A DNA stretch of 9,909 bases, taken from positions 1 to 9,909 of the forward strand of contig JAGWVZ010000094.1 in NCBI GenBank assembly GCA_018970625.1, written 5' to 3'. The notes under the pieces are model-generated. The model saw nothing but the letters and a program-made list of their open reading frames with translations. It was not told the origin of the DNA and did no database searches. Made by a program: the position numbers and the translations under genes. Source of the stretch: Myxococcales bacterium. GTDB taxonomy: Bacteria; Myxococcota; Bradymonadia; REDH01. The first letter of the stretch is position 1, and the number at the start of each line of letters is the position of its first letter. Below, piece by piece: positions 1-6,449 of this stretch.

Positions 1-360
1 CAGTCCGGGCTCTGTGAAGCCTGCGCCACCCGCGCCGACTGCCGCGAAGACGGCGCGTTGTGCCTGGTGCTGAACACGGCGTCCGAGAGTGGGTTCTGTG
101 GTCGCCCATGTCAGACCGATGCAGACTGTCCACAGGATTATGGTTGCCGCAGCGCAGCCGGCACTCTGCAGTGCGTACCGGACGACACCACCTGCTCGGA
201 TCAGGTGCCGCTCGACGGCTGCCAGGTGAGCAGCGACTGCCGGACAGGATTTGTCTGTGTGGCCGGATTCTGTGGGCCGCCCCCCATCCCCTGCGAAACC
301 GACGCAGACTGTGCGCGCGGTTTCACCTGCAGTCAGGGCGAATGCAAGTCCGGTAGCTAG
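1..360 (+). CDS. Cys-rich repeat protein, 3' end only (probable secreted or surface protein)
   Basis: The reading frame is open from base 1 and ends at TAG 358-360, so the start lies outside the window and only the last 119 residues are visible. Eighteen of these are Cys (C5, C8, C14, C21, C33, C37, C43, C49, C58, C65, C74, C80, C86, C91, C98, C104, C110, C115). They form a repeating pattern of roughly C-x5-C-x5-C with a DC-x4-G-(Y/F)-x-C core, for example DADCPQDYGC, SSDCRTGFVC and DADCARGFTC. Such disulfide-type repeats are common in large exported proteins and lipoproteins of Myxococcota and Bradymonadota. The Cys density argues for folding outside the cytoplasm, but the signal peptide would be upstream and cannot be checked. 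No catalytic domain is visible and the function is unknown. It converges on rpoD across a 120-base gap. Confidence 0.8.
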   Translation, partial: QSGLCEACATRADCREDGALCLVLNTASESGFCGRPCQTDADCPQDYGCRSAAGTLQCVPDDTTCSDQVPLDGCQVSSDCRTGFVCVAGFCGPPPIPCETDADCARGFTCSQGECKSGS

Positions 361-480
361 CTTTCGTCCCCCGAAGACCAACCGCAAGCCAGACGACCGG
401 GCGCCGGTTCGCGTCGGCCGGCGACGCTCCGCATCACGGAGAGCCACGCGAAGGGTTGGCTCACGACGCTCGGCGAAGCC
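361..480. terminator. Convergent 3' intergenic region with two short hairpins
   Basis: This 120-base gap separates two converging genes. It holds a hairpin at 396-408 (ACCGG, loop GCG, CCGGT) and another at 411-427 (GCGTCG, loop GCCGG, CGACGC). Either could help end transcription, but neither strand has a following T-tract, so they are not classic intrinsic terminators. No gene is seen here. Confidence 0.25.
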
Positions 481-2031
481 TCAGCTGTCCAGAAAAGACC
501 GAAGATGGTCGCTACGCACGGGCGCTCGCAGCTTGGCGAGAGCCTTTGCCTCGATCTGACGGATTCGTTCACGGGTCAGCGAGAAGTCTTTGCCCACCTC
601 TTCGAGCGTGTGGTCGGTCTTCTCACCGATGCCAAACCGCATGCGCAGAATCTTCTCTTCTCGTGCAGACAGCTGCGACAGCAGCTGCTGGGTATGGCGG
701 CCCAGCTCTGTCTGGTTGGCCCCATCGTCAGGCGAAACGGCGTTCTCATCGGCAATAAAGTCCTGCAACTGACTGTCCTCGTCGCCGACCTGTGCCTCAA
801 GCGAAACGGGGTTTCGTGCGATCTTGAGCGCCTTGCGAACGTTATCCACCGGAATATCGAGCCTGGCCGCGACCTCATCGGGCGACGGCTCACGGCCATA
901 CTCCTGTTCCAGCATGCGAGACGTTCGGATAATGCGGTTGATGGTCTCAATCAGGTGGACGGGAATTCGAATGGTCCGGGCCTGGTCGGCGATCGCGCGC
1001 GTGATGGCCTGTCGAATCCACCAGGTGGCGTAGGTCGAGAACTTGTGGCCGCGCTGGTACTCGAATTTTTCGACGGCGCGCATCAACCCGATGTTTCCCT
1101 CCTGCACCAGATCCAGAAAGTGCATGCCGCGATTCACGAACTTCTTGGCGATCGACACCACCAGTCGCAGGTTGGCCTGCACCATCTCGGCCTTCGCGCG
1201 CTCGGCCGCTTTCTCGCCGGCGTCCACCGCGACCATGACCTGTCGCAGCTCTTCTGGCGACATGGCGTAGTTCTGCAACAACGTACGCACCATGTTGCGC
1301 GAAGACGAAAACCGGTTCTCGAACTCCATCAGCCGCCCCTCGTCGAGCTCCCGGGCACCGCGATTCTTTCGCAGGTCCACCAGAAAAGCCTCGATTTCGT
1401 CGGCCGTCTTCCCAAGCTGCCGCTCACAATCAGCTACACGCTTCTGACAGCGGTCCAGTGACACGACGGCCTCGCGCAGCTGACGCGAAAAGTCGAGCAC
1501 AATACCCGGGTCCAGCTGGTGCTCTTCAACCGCGGCAAGCGCCGAGGCGCGCGCTTCATCGATATCGCCATGTCCCTGCCGCGCAGCGATTAGCGCCTCG
1601 TAGCGCGTCTGAATGATGGCCATCCGCGCACGCAGCCGCTGGGCCAGAACGTCAGGATTCAGGTCAGCCGGAATCTCATGGGGCGGCAGGTAATACTTGG
1701 CCCGCGCCGTGCCCTGCTCTACCTCTCGCTCCACGTTCAAAAGGCAGTACAGACCCGCAGGGCAGGCGAAGAGCGCCTGAAACAGACGAATGCGTCCCGC
1801 CTCAATGCGTTTGGCGATCTCGACCTCGCCCTCGCGACTCAGCAACGGGACCGCGCCGATTCGCTTCAGATACATCTTGACCGGGTCAAACTCTTCGTCG
1901 CTGTAGGAGTCTTCGTCGCGACCTTTTTTCGAGCGCGAAGCGCCGCCCTTCCGCGCGCCGGTTGCCCGGGCGTCGTCGTCATCAGCCAGCGCATCGTGTT
2001 CACCCGTTGGTTCATCGTGAGGTCGGGTCAT
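481..2031 (-). CDS. rpoD: RNA polymerase primary sigma factor (sigma-70 family)
   Basis: This 516-residue protein directs core RNA polymerase to housekeeping promoters. Region 1.2 is at about 46-80 ([20 protein letters not shown]). A long non-conserved region spans about 81-275. Region 2 is at about 283-352 and includes the core-binding [17 protein letters not shown] and the -10-reading [20 protein letters not shown]. Region 3 is at about 355-437 and region 4 at about 450-510, with the helix-turn-helix [20 protein letters not shown]. The large non-conserved region and intact region 4 mark it as a primary sigma. At 516 residues it is shorter than E. coli RpoD (613), because no folded region 1.1 is visible; the N-terminus is a charged tail. 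The ATG at 2031 has GGAG (2038-2041) six bases upstream, and an in-frame stop at 2104-2106 rules out a longer ATG/GTG start. The likely promoter is the sigma-54 site at 2108-2123. Confidence 0.97.
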   Translation of the reverse strand: MTRPHDEPTGEHDALADDDDARATGARKGGASRSKKGRDEDSYSDEEFDPVKMYLKRIGAVPLLSREGEVEIAKRIEAGRIRLFQALFACPAGLYCLLNVEREVEQGTARAKYYLPPHEIPADLNPDVLAQRLRARMAIIQTRYEALIAARQGHGDIDEARASALAAVEEHQLDPGIVLDFSRQLREAVVSLDRCQKRVADCERQLGKTADEIEAFLVDLRKNRGARELDEGRLMEFENRFSSSRNMVRTLLQNYAMSPEELRQVMVAVDAGEKAAERAKAEMVQANLRLVVSIAKKFVNRGMHFLDLVQEGNIGLMRAVEKFEYQRGHKFSTYATWWIRQAITRAIADQARTIRIPVHLIETINRIIRTSRMLEQEYGREPSPDEVAARLDIPVDNVRKALKIARNPVSLEAQVGDEDSQLQDFIADENAVSPDDGANQTELGRHTQQLLSQLSAREEKILRMRFGIGEKTDHTLEEVGKDFSLTRERIRQIEAKALAKLRAPVRSDHLRSFLDS

Positions 2032-2037
2032 CGGTGG

Positions 2038-2041
2038 CTCC
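2038..2041 (-). promoter_or_regulatory. Ribosome binding site of rpoD
   Basis: GGAG on the minus strand lies six bases before the ATG at 2031. It supports that start and therefore a protein without region 1.1. Confidence 0.65.
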
Positions 2042-2107
2042 GGGAAGAACGGGAAACGGTCAACGCGCGCAATGTGGGGATACAGAGCGCGAAACGGAAG
2101 ATGTCAC

Positions 2108-2123
2108 AGCAACGTTTGTGCCA
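2108..2123 (-). promoter_or_regulatory. Sigma-54 (RpoN) -24/-12 promoter facing rpoD
   Basis: The minus strand reads CTGGCAC-AAACG-TTGCT from 2124 to 2108. This matches the RpoN consensus TGGCAC-N5-TTGCW at every specified base and has the required GG-to-GC spacing. Transcription would start near 2097, giving a leader of about 66 bases before the rpoD ATG. Sigma-54 promoters need an ATP-hydrolysing activator bound upstream, and the palindrome at 2312-2327, about 220 bases upstream of the expected start, lies in a suitable range. No convincing sigma-70 promoter was found on the same strand. The call rests on sequence match alone. Confidence 0.6.
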
Positions 2124-2311
2124 GTTTCAATAACCTTTGTCAGAATCCTTTCGCGATCGATCCTGGTCGAGCACAAGGCCGCTTGCGCGCAATCGGTGAG
2201 GCGACTTGTAAAGCGTCTGCTCGCCGCTCGGCGACGTCGATCGGCAAATACCCGCGAAAAGCACTCCAGCACCAGAACATGAACCCACGCGGCGTTCCTC
2301 GCGCCTGAACT

Positions 2312-2327
2312 ATGACACCTGTGTCAT
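2312..2327. promoter_or_regulatory. Perfect palindrome ATGACAC-CT-GTGTCAT, candidate operator
   Basis: Seven-base arms surround a two-base centre, the shape of a site for a dimeric regulator. It lies about 190 bases upstream of the sigma-54 box and could be the activator site for rpoD. It also lies about 20 bases upstream of a TAGAAT on the + strand and could act on ruvC instead. The regulator is unknown. Confidence 0.4.
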
Positions 2328-2479
2328 GTATCGGCGGGTCGTCCCATAGAATCAAGAATCCATCTGCACGGCCTGCCTGTGCATTCAGGGAGCTGTCATC
2401 GACAACCACGGCGTGGAAGTCAATACACGCATGCCCATGTACAGACCGTGTGGGGCAAGCCTTACCAGAACGCCGGAGC

Positions 2480-2494
2480 ATGCAAACTTTGCAT
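2480..2494. promoter_or_regulatory. Perfect palindrome ATGCAAA-C-TTTGCAT, candidate operator
   Basis: Seven-base arms surround a single central C, about 160 bases upstream of the ruvC start. An AT-rich palindrome stands out in this GC-rich gap. It may be an operator for the ruv operon, but one palindrome this size is not improbable by chance in 625 bases. Confidence 0.3.
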
Positions 2495-2605
2495 CCCGGG
2501 CGCACAAACCGTGCAGGGGGCGTTCAGACGCGACGAACCTGCGAGACGCTCGGGCATGCCGTGGCGCGTGCTACATGACAGCGACCGGCACAGCGCGTAA
2601 GGTAA

Positions 2606-2640
2606 CGGCGTACGTGGGTTCGCGCTCAAGCGTACCGCCG
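2606..2640 (+). other. Hairpin in the ruvC leader
   Basis: CGGCGTACG (2606-2614) pairs with CGTACCGCCG (2631-2640) over nine base pairs with one bulged C and a 16-base loop. It ends 16 bases before the ruvC ATG. Between them lies an almost pure pyrimidine stretch with no Shine-Dalgarno sequence. The hairpin may affect ruvC translation or mark the transcript's 5' end. Confidence 0.35.
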
Positions 2641-2656
2641 CCCTGCCCCCCTTTGC

Positions 2657-3160
2657 ATGTCTCGACCCTCGGCCTCACTTCGTATTCTCGGCATTGACCC
2701 GGGCAGCATTCGCTGCGGATGGGCGGTCATTGTGCGTTCCGGCTCGCGACTTGAGCGGGTGGCGTCGGGCGTCATCGAAGCGGGACGCGATGACATGGCC
2801 GGGCGTCTTCGCAAGGTGTACGAAGGGTTGCGACAGGCGATCGTGGAACACCAGCCGCAGGAGGTGGCCATCGAGTCGATTTTTCATCAGCAGAACGCCC
2901 AGTCCGCACTGAAACTTGGACAGGCGCGCGGGGTGGCCATTCTCGCTGCGGCGCAGGATGGTCTGCCGTTGCACGAGTATGAACCTCGACTGGTGAAGCT
3001 TCAGGTTGCCGGAACCGGCGCTGCTACCAAAGAACAGGTTCGGTCCATGGTCTGCATGCAGTTTGGGCTTGCTCAGACCATGGTGCTGGACGAATCAGAC
3101 GCGCTGGCCGTCGCCATCTGCCACGCGCGACGCCCCCCTTTGCCCCTGACTCGACCATGA
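2657..3160 (+). CDS. ruvC: Crossover junction endodeoxyribonuclease RuvC
   Basis: RuvC is the cytoplasmic, Mg-dependent resolvase that cuts Holliday junctions symmetrically, working with RuvAB in recombinational repair. The 167-residue length is typical (E. coli 173). The RNase-H-like fold shows all four acidic catalytic residues: D14 in LGIDPGS, E73 in VAIESIF, and D145 and D148 in LDESDALAVAICH. The junction-contacting aromatic F76 and the NAQSALKLGQARG segment (80-92) are also present. The ATG at 2657 is the only start available, since an in-frame TAA occurs at 2603-2605. No Shine-Dalgarno sequence is visible before it. The stop overlaps the ruvA start as ATGA (3157-3160), indicating translational coupling. 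Confidence 0.97.
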   Translation: MSRPSASLRILGIDPGSIRCGWAVIVRSGSRLERVASGVIEAGRDDMAGRLRKVYEGLRQAIVEHQPQEVAIESIFHQQNAQSALKLGQARGVAILAAAQDGLPLHEYEPRLVKLQVAGTGAATKEQVRSMVCMQFGLAQTMVLDESDALAVAICHARRPPLPLTRP

Positions 3161-3792
3161 TCGCGTTGATTTCCGGCACGCTCGCGCTGCGTGAAACAGA
3201 CACCATTGTCGTGGATGCGCACGGCGTGGGATACGAGCTCTCGGTGTCTTCTCGCACGCTGGAGTCGTTGCCGCCTCTGGAGACACCCGTGCGCCTGCAC
3301 GTGCTGACGGTGGTGCGCGAAGACGCCATCACCCTTTACGGATTCGGCTCCCGCAGCGAGAAAGCGCTGTTTGTGGCGCTGACCAGCGTCACGGGCATCG
3401 GCCCTCGCGTCGCGCTTAACGCGCTGGGCGCCCTTCGACCCGGCGACCTGCGACAGGCGCTCATGCGAGGCGACACAACCGCGCTGAGTCGCATTCCGGG
3501 CGTCGGCAAGAAGACCGCACAACGCATGGTGCTTGAACTTGCCGACAAGGTCGCTGGCATCGATCTCGAGGCTGGCAACGAACCGACCGTCTCCTCGACC
3601 GGACCTGTTTCGGTCAGCCCTTCCGCTGTCGCAGCCGATATCCACAGCGCCATCCTGAATCTGGGCTACGCTGATAAGCGCGCCGAGCAGGTGGTGAAGG
3701 AGCTGGATTCCCGTATTCGCGCAGGCGAACCGCTTGACGCCCTTCTCAGGGCCGCCTTCGCTCTGCTACGGTCGCAAAGCCCGACACCCTGA
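3157..3792 (+). CDS. ruvA: Holliday junction branch migration complex subunit RuvA
   Basis: RuvA binds the four-way junction as a tetramer and loads RuvB motors on opposite arms. The protein has 211 residues (E. coli 203). The N-terminal OB-fold is at about 1-62 and begins MIALISGTL. The acidic pin that separates strands is present as E55-D56 in REDAITLYGF, with the same numbering as E. coli. Two helix-hairpin-helix motifs follow: TGIGPRVALNAL (79-90) and IPGVGKKTAQR (113-123). After a Ser/Thr/Val/Pro-rich linker (about 140-157), the RuvB-contacting C-terminal domain runs to the end (about 158-208, LGYADKRAEQVV). Its ATG overlaps the ruvC stop. The gap to ruvB is 23 bases. Confidence 0.97.
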   Translation: MIALISGTLALRETDTIVVDAHGVGYELSVSSRTLESLPPLETPVRLHVLTVVREDAITLYGFGSRSEKALFVALTSVTGIGPRVALNALGALRPGDLRQALMRGDTTALSRIPGVGKKTAQRMVLELADKVAGIDLEAGNEPTVSSTGPVSVSPSAVAADIHSAILNLGYADKRAEQVVKELDSRIRAGEPLDALLRAAFALLRSQSPTP

Positions 3793-3815
3793 ACAGCCTT
3801 TCACCTTCGGCGTTC

Positions 3816-4907
3816 ATGAACGACTCCACCCGACAGCGCGACCCGGACGCTCAGCCCGATGAGCGACAACAGGAAGCTGCACTACGTCCCGACAACTTCG
3901 ACGACTATTCGGGCCAGACCCGGGTCAAGGAGCGGCTGCAGGTCGCTGTCAGGGCGGCGAAAATGCGAGGGCAGGCGCTGGATCATGTGCTTTTGTGCGG
4001 CCCGCCAGGCCTTGGCAAGACCACCATGGCCGCCATCATCGCGCGCGAGCTGGGTGTCGAGATGCACGTCACCAGCGGCCCTGCCATCGACAAAAAAGGC
4101 GACCTCGCGGGCATTGTCACTCAGCTCGGCGAACGCGACGTCCTGTTTATCGATGAAATTCATCGCATGTCGTCGGCGGTCGAAGAGAATCTGTACCCCG
4201 CCATGGAGGACTTTCGCTTCGACATCATTCTGGGTCAGGGCGCACACGCGCGCTCCATGCACCTGACGCTACCACGGTTCACGCTCGTGGGCGCCACGAC
4301 CCGGACCGGACTGCTGACCTCGCCGCTGCTGGGCCGCTTCGGCATCATCGAAAAACTCGATTATTACCCGCCTGATGAGCTGTCGCGGATCCTGATGCGC
4401 TCCGGGCGGCTCCTGGATGTCATCGTGGACGACGACGCAGCGTTTGAGATCGCACGGCGGAGTCGCGGAACCCCACGCATTGCCAATCGTCTGCTCCGGC
4501 GCGTGCGCGACTATATGGATGTCGAAGGTGCCACCATGGTGGATGTCGCGCTCGCAAAGCACGCGCTGTCGCAGCTCGGTGTCGACAATCTGGGCCTCGA
4601 CGCCACCGACCGTGCCTATCTGGATGCACTGGTCCTGAAGTTCGGCGGCGGCCCGGTAGGCCTCTCGACCATGGCGGCGACGCTGGGAGAGGCAGCGCAG
4701 ACGCTCGAAGATGTCCACGAGCCCTATCTGTTGCAGGAAGGGTTTCTGCAACGCACGCCGCGCGGCCGAATGGCTACCTTGCGCGCCTTTGAATACCTGC
4801 AGGTGCCTCCTCCCGCCGCTGGTTTCATCGCGCAGGCCCCCCCCTCTGGTGCATCGCAGCAGCGCTCCCTGTTTCGTTCCGATGCGGACCCCGGCGAACA
4901 ATCATGA
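3816..4907 (+). CDS. ruvB: Holliday junction branch migration DNA helicase RuvB
   Basis: RuvB is the hexameric AAA+ ATPase that pumps DNA through the RuvA-bound junction. The family motif LRPDNFDDYSGQ (23-34) is followed by Walker A GPPGLGKT (62-69), Walker B FIDEIH (111-116), sensor 1 GATTR (159-163), the arginine finger in LLGRFG (R174), and sensor 2 in SRGTPRIANRLLRR (216-229). The C-terminal winged helix (about 255-330) ends with the family motif EPYLLQEGFLQRTPRGR (302-318). At 363 residues it exceeds E. coli RuvB (336) through a polar N-terminal extension of about 20 residues and a C-terminal tail after about 335. ATG 3816 is preferred; its ribosome site is weak. The stop overlaps the next gene as ATGA (4904-4907). 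Confidence 0.98.
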   Translation: MNDSTRQRDPDAQPDERQQEAALRPDNFDDYSGQTRVKERLQVAVRAAKMRGQALDHVLLCGPPGLGKTTMAAIIARELGVEMHVTSGPAIDKKGDLAGIVTQLGERDVLFIDEIHRMSSAVEENLYPAMEDFRFDIILGQGAHARSMHLTLPRFTLVGATTRTGLLTSPLLGRFGIIEKLDYYPPDELSRILMRSGRLLDVIVDDDAAFEIARRSRGTPRIANRLLRRVRDYMDVEGATMVDVALAKHALSQLGVDNLGLDATDRAYLDALVLKFGGGPVGLSTMAATLGEAAQTLEDVHEPYLLQEGFLQRTPRGRMATLRAFEYLQVPPPAAGFIAQAPPSGASQQRSLFRSDADPGEQS

Positions 4908-5443
4908 ACGACCCGGCAGCCAACGCCTTCGCAGCGTTTCTTGCGGAGCTCGGTGTCAACTCCGAGACCGACCTCGAGTTAGCCGATACACCTCGCCGCT
5001 ATGCCGCCCTGCTGCGCGACTGGTTCGTTCAGCCGCCGCGACCCGACGTGACCGCCATTCCGTTACCTGCGGGCGGTGGCGACCCGGTCGTCATCAAGGA
5101 CCTGCCGTTCCACTCGCTGTGTGTGCATCATGTCGTGCCGTTCTTCGGGCATGTGCATGTCGCCTATCTACCCGCTGAACACATCGTCGGATTTGGCGCG
5201 GTTGGACGTCTGCTGGACTGGTGCTCTCGAAAGCCACAACTGCAGGAGCGGCTGGTCGTCGAGCTCGCCGATGCCCTCGAGGAGATCCTTCAACCTCGTG
5301 CGTTGCTGGTCATCTGCAAAGCCCGGCAAATGTGCATGGAGATGACGGGCGCCACCTCACACGGTAACACGATCGCCATGGCCGCACGTGGCGAGTGGAA
5401 GGAACAGGGCTGGGAAATGTCTCGCCTTCTCGTGGCATTATGA
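4904..5443 (+). CDS. folE: GTP cyclohydrolase I (FolE) family protein with altered active site
   Basis: FolE converts GTP to dihydroneopterin triphosphate, the first step of folate and pterin synthesis. The 179-residue protein aligns without gaps to the E. coli catalytic core: TPRR (29-32), the zinc and catalytic segment SLCVHH (C73, H75, H76), FFGHVHVAYLP (80-90), QERL (114-117), and C144 as the second zinc Cys. It lacks the longer N-terminal helix of the 222-residue E. coli enzyme. Several functional positions are changed: S135/K136 become G98/A99, H179 becomes Q142, R185 becomes T148, and E111 becomes V74 (E. coli numbering first). R65 and R139 equivalents are kept (R32, R102). Membership in the FolE fold is secure, but normal GTP cyclohydrolase activity is doubtful. 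It is coupled to ruvB and to the next gene by ATGA overlaps. Confidence 0.85.
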   Translation: MNDPAANAFAAFLAELGVNSETDLELADTPRRYAALLRDWFVQPPRPDVTAIPLPAGGGDPVVIKDLPFHSLCVHHVVPFFGHVHVAYLPAEHIVGFGAVGRLLDWCSRKPQLQERLVVELADALEEILQPRALLVICKARQMCMEMTGATSHGNTIAMAARGEWKEQGWEMSRLLVAL

Positions 5444-6354
5444 CGTCACAGACGACCGATGTCGTCGTCGTGGGCGCAGGACCGGCCGGGCTGTGCGCTG
5501 CCTTGTGGTTGCGCGACCTCGGCGTCTCGTTTGTCTGGATGTGCGAGCCCGGGCGTCTGGGTGGAACACTGCTGCGAGTCGGAAACCCGCTGCGAAACGT
5601 GCCCGGTGTGTTGACGCACGATGGGCCGACGCTGGTTCAACATTACCGGGAGCAGCTCGCGACGCTGGACCTCTGGCCCGTGAACGCCATGGTCGAATCC
5701 GTGACGCGCCACGAGAACCAGGTGGATGTCGCAACAAATATCGGCACGTACCGTGCCACCCACGCCCTGCTGTGCACCGGCACCGAGCCGCGCCTGACGG
5801 GCCTTGCCGGCGAGGCCGAGCTGCTTGGCAACGGCGTCGAAATCTCGGTCACCCGCAACCTTGTCCGCTATGCTGGTGAACCGGTCGTGGTGGTGGGTGG
5901 AGGCGACGCGGCAGCCGAGGGTGCGCTGCTGTTGGCCGAGGTCTGTCCGCGCGTGGATGTATGGGTACGCGGCCCCCAGTTTCGGGCACAGTCGCGCTTC
6001 GTGAAACGCATTCAGGAGGCTCCGAACATTCACGTCCACTGGGACACGCAGCTCGCTGGTTACGAGGTGCAGGGCGGGCGTTTTGTCGGGGTCTGGTCTT
6101 GCAGCGGCGCGCTTTTGCGATGCACTGGCGCGTTCCTCAGAATCGGCGTGCAGGCGCGGCTGCCGCCTGGTCTCCCGGATCTGCAGCGCGACGCGGCAGG
6201 ATATCTCGTGACAGATGCGGACGGTCGAACATCACAGCGCGGCCTCTGGGCCGCCGGCGACGTCACCGGGGCAGCCTTTCAGTCTGTGGCGTGGGCCGCG
6301 GGACAGGGCGCACGCGCGGCCTGGATGATGGCGCAGGATCTGGCGAACGCATGA
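5440..6354 (+). CDS. Thioredoxin-reductase-like FAD/NAD(P) flavoprotein lacking the redox CxxC
   Basis: This 304-residue class-II-type pyridine nucleotide flavoprotein has the thioredoxin reductase domain order. The FAD-binding GAGPAG (12-17) follows a beta strand, the NAD(P)-binding GGGDAA (153-158) lies in an inserted second Rossmann domain, and the C-terminal FAD contact is GLWAAGDVTGAAFQSV (268-283). In E. coli TrxB the redox CATC sits 17 residues before the GGG motif. The ungapped equivalent here is SVTR (136-139), so both Cys are missing and no other CxxC exists. It therefore cannot be a normal thioredoxin reductase. It may be a ferredoxin/flavodoxin-NADP reductase-like or other electron-transfer enzyme. 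The ATG at 5440 overlaps the folE-like stop (ATGA) and places the glycine motif correctly; an upstream in-frame ATG at 5395 would add 15 unlikely residues. It is probably the last gene of the ruv operon. Confidence 0.85.
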   Translation: MTSQTTDVVVVGAGPAGLCAALWLRDLGVSFVWMCEPGRLGGTLLRVGNPLRNVPGVLTHDGPTLVQHYREQLATLDLWPVNAMVESVTRHENQVDVATNIGTYRATHALLCTGTEPRLTGLAGEAELLGNGVEISVTRNLVRYAGEPVVVVGGGDAAAEGALLLAEVCPRVDVWVRGPQFRAQSRFVKRIQEAPNIHVHWDTQLAGYEVQGGRFVGVWSCSGALLRCTGAFLRIGVQARLPPGLPDLQRDAAGYLVTDADGRTSQRGLWAAGDVTGAAFQSVAWAAGQGARAAWMMAQDLANA

Positions 6355-6449
6355 CTGACGTCGCGGGACGCGCGACTGTTTTCGTACCAACCGTGCAAGC
6401 CAAACGGATGTTGACGTCTGGTTCGCGTGAACCGCTACCAGACGATTAA
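6351..6449 (+). CDS. Possible 32-residue ORF at the operon end
   Basis: The ATG overlaps the flavoprotein stop as ATGA, the same junction used elsewhere in this operon, and encodes 32 residues ending LPDD. It shares TTAA (6446-6449) with the stop of the opposite gene. A hairpin covers its last third, which suggests the region is a terminator rather than a gene. No motif or membrane segment is seen. Probably not real. Confidence 0.15.
   Translation: MTDVAGRATVFVPTVQAKRMLTSGSREPLPDD
6415..6444. terminator. Hairpin between convergent genes, candidate terminator
   Basis: CGTCTGGT (6415-6422) and ACCAGACG (6437-6444) form a perfect 8-base-pair stem with a 14-base loop. The loop overlaps a second, competing stem, GGTTC/GAACC (6420-6424 and 6429-6433). 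It sits between two converging genes, as a shared terminator would, but neither side carries a long T-tract. Confidence 0.4.

Larger units (their letters stand above)
2032..2656. other. Long divergent intergenic region between rpoD and ruvC
   Basis: These 625 bases contain no reading frame that looks coding. Those present are short, conflict with one another and match no family I recognise. The region holds the rpoD leader, the sigma-54 site (2108-2123), a short inverted repeat TCGCCG-CT-CGGCGA (2221-2234), two palindromes with 7-base arms (2312-2327 and 2480-2494), and a hairpin next to ruvC (2606-2640). A TAGAAT at 2347-2352 resembles a sigma-70 -10 box on the + strand but lacks a good -35. 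The ruvC promoter is therefore not identified. No tRNA-like or riboswitch-like fold was seen. A small RNA is possible but unsupported. Confidence 0.6.

Noticed and set aside
505..1461. 318-residue + strand frame opposite rpoD
   Set aside because: It is antisense to the conserved RpoD regions and has no recognisable motif.
2312..2494. SOS (LexA) boxes upstream of ruvC
   Set aside because: Neither palindrome fits the LexA consensus types I know, so no SOS claim is made.
2140..2505. 121-residue minus-strand frame in the rpoD-ruvC gap
   Set aside because: No family resemblance, no ribosome site seen, and composition unlike neighbouring genes. It also crosses the candidate operators.
2615..2640. 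tRNA T-arm-like GGTTCGCGC near ruvC
   Set aside because: The flanking bases do not form a T-stem and no cloverleaf can be drawn around it.
5395..5439. Upstream in-frame ATG for the flavoprotein
   Set aside because: It would add 15 residues deep inside the folE-like gene. The ATGA overlap at 5440 gives the expected short lead to the FAD glycine motif.
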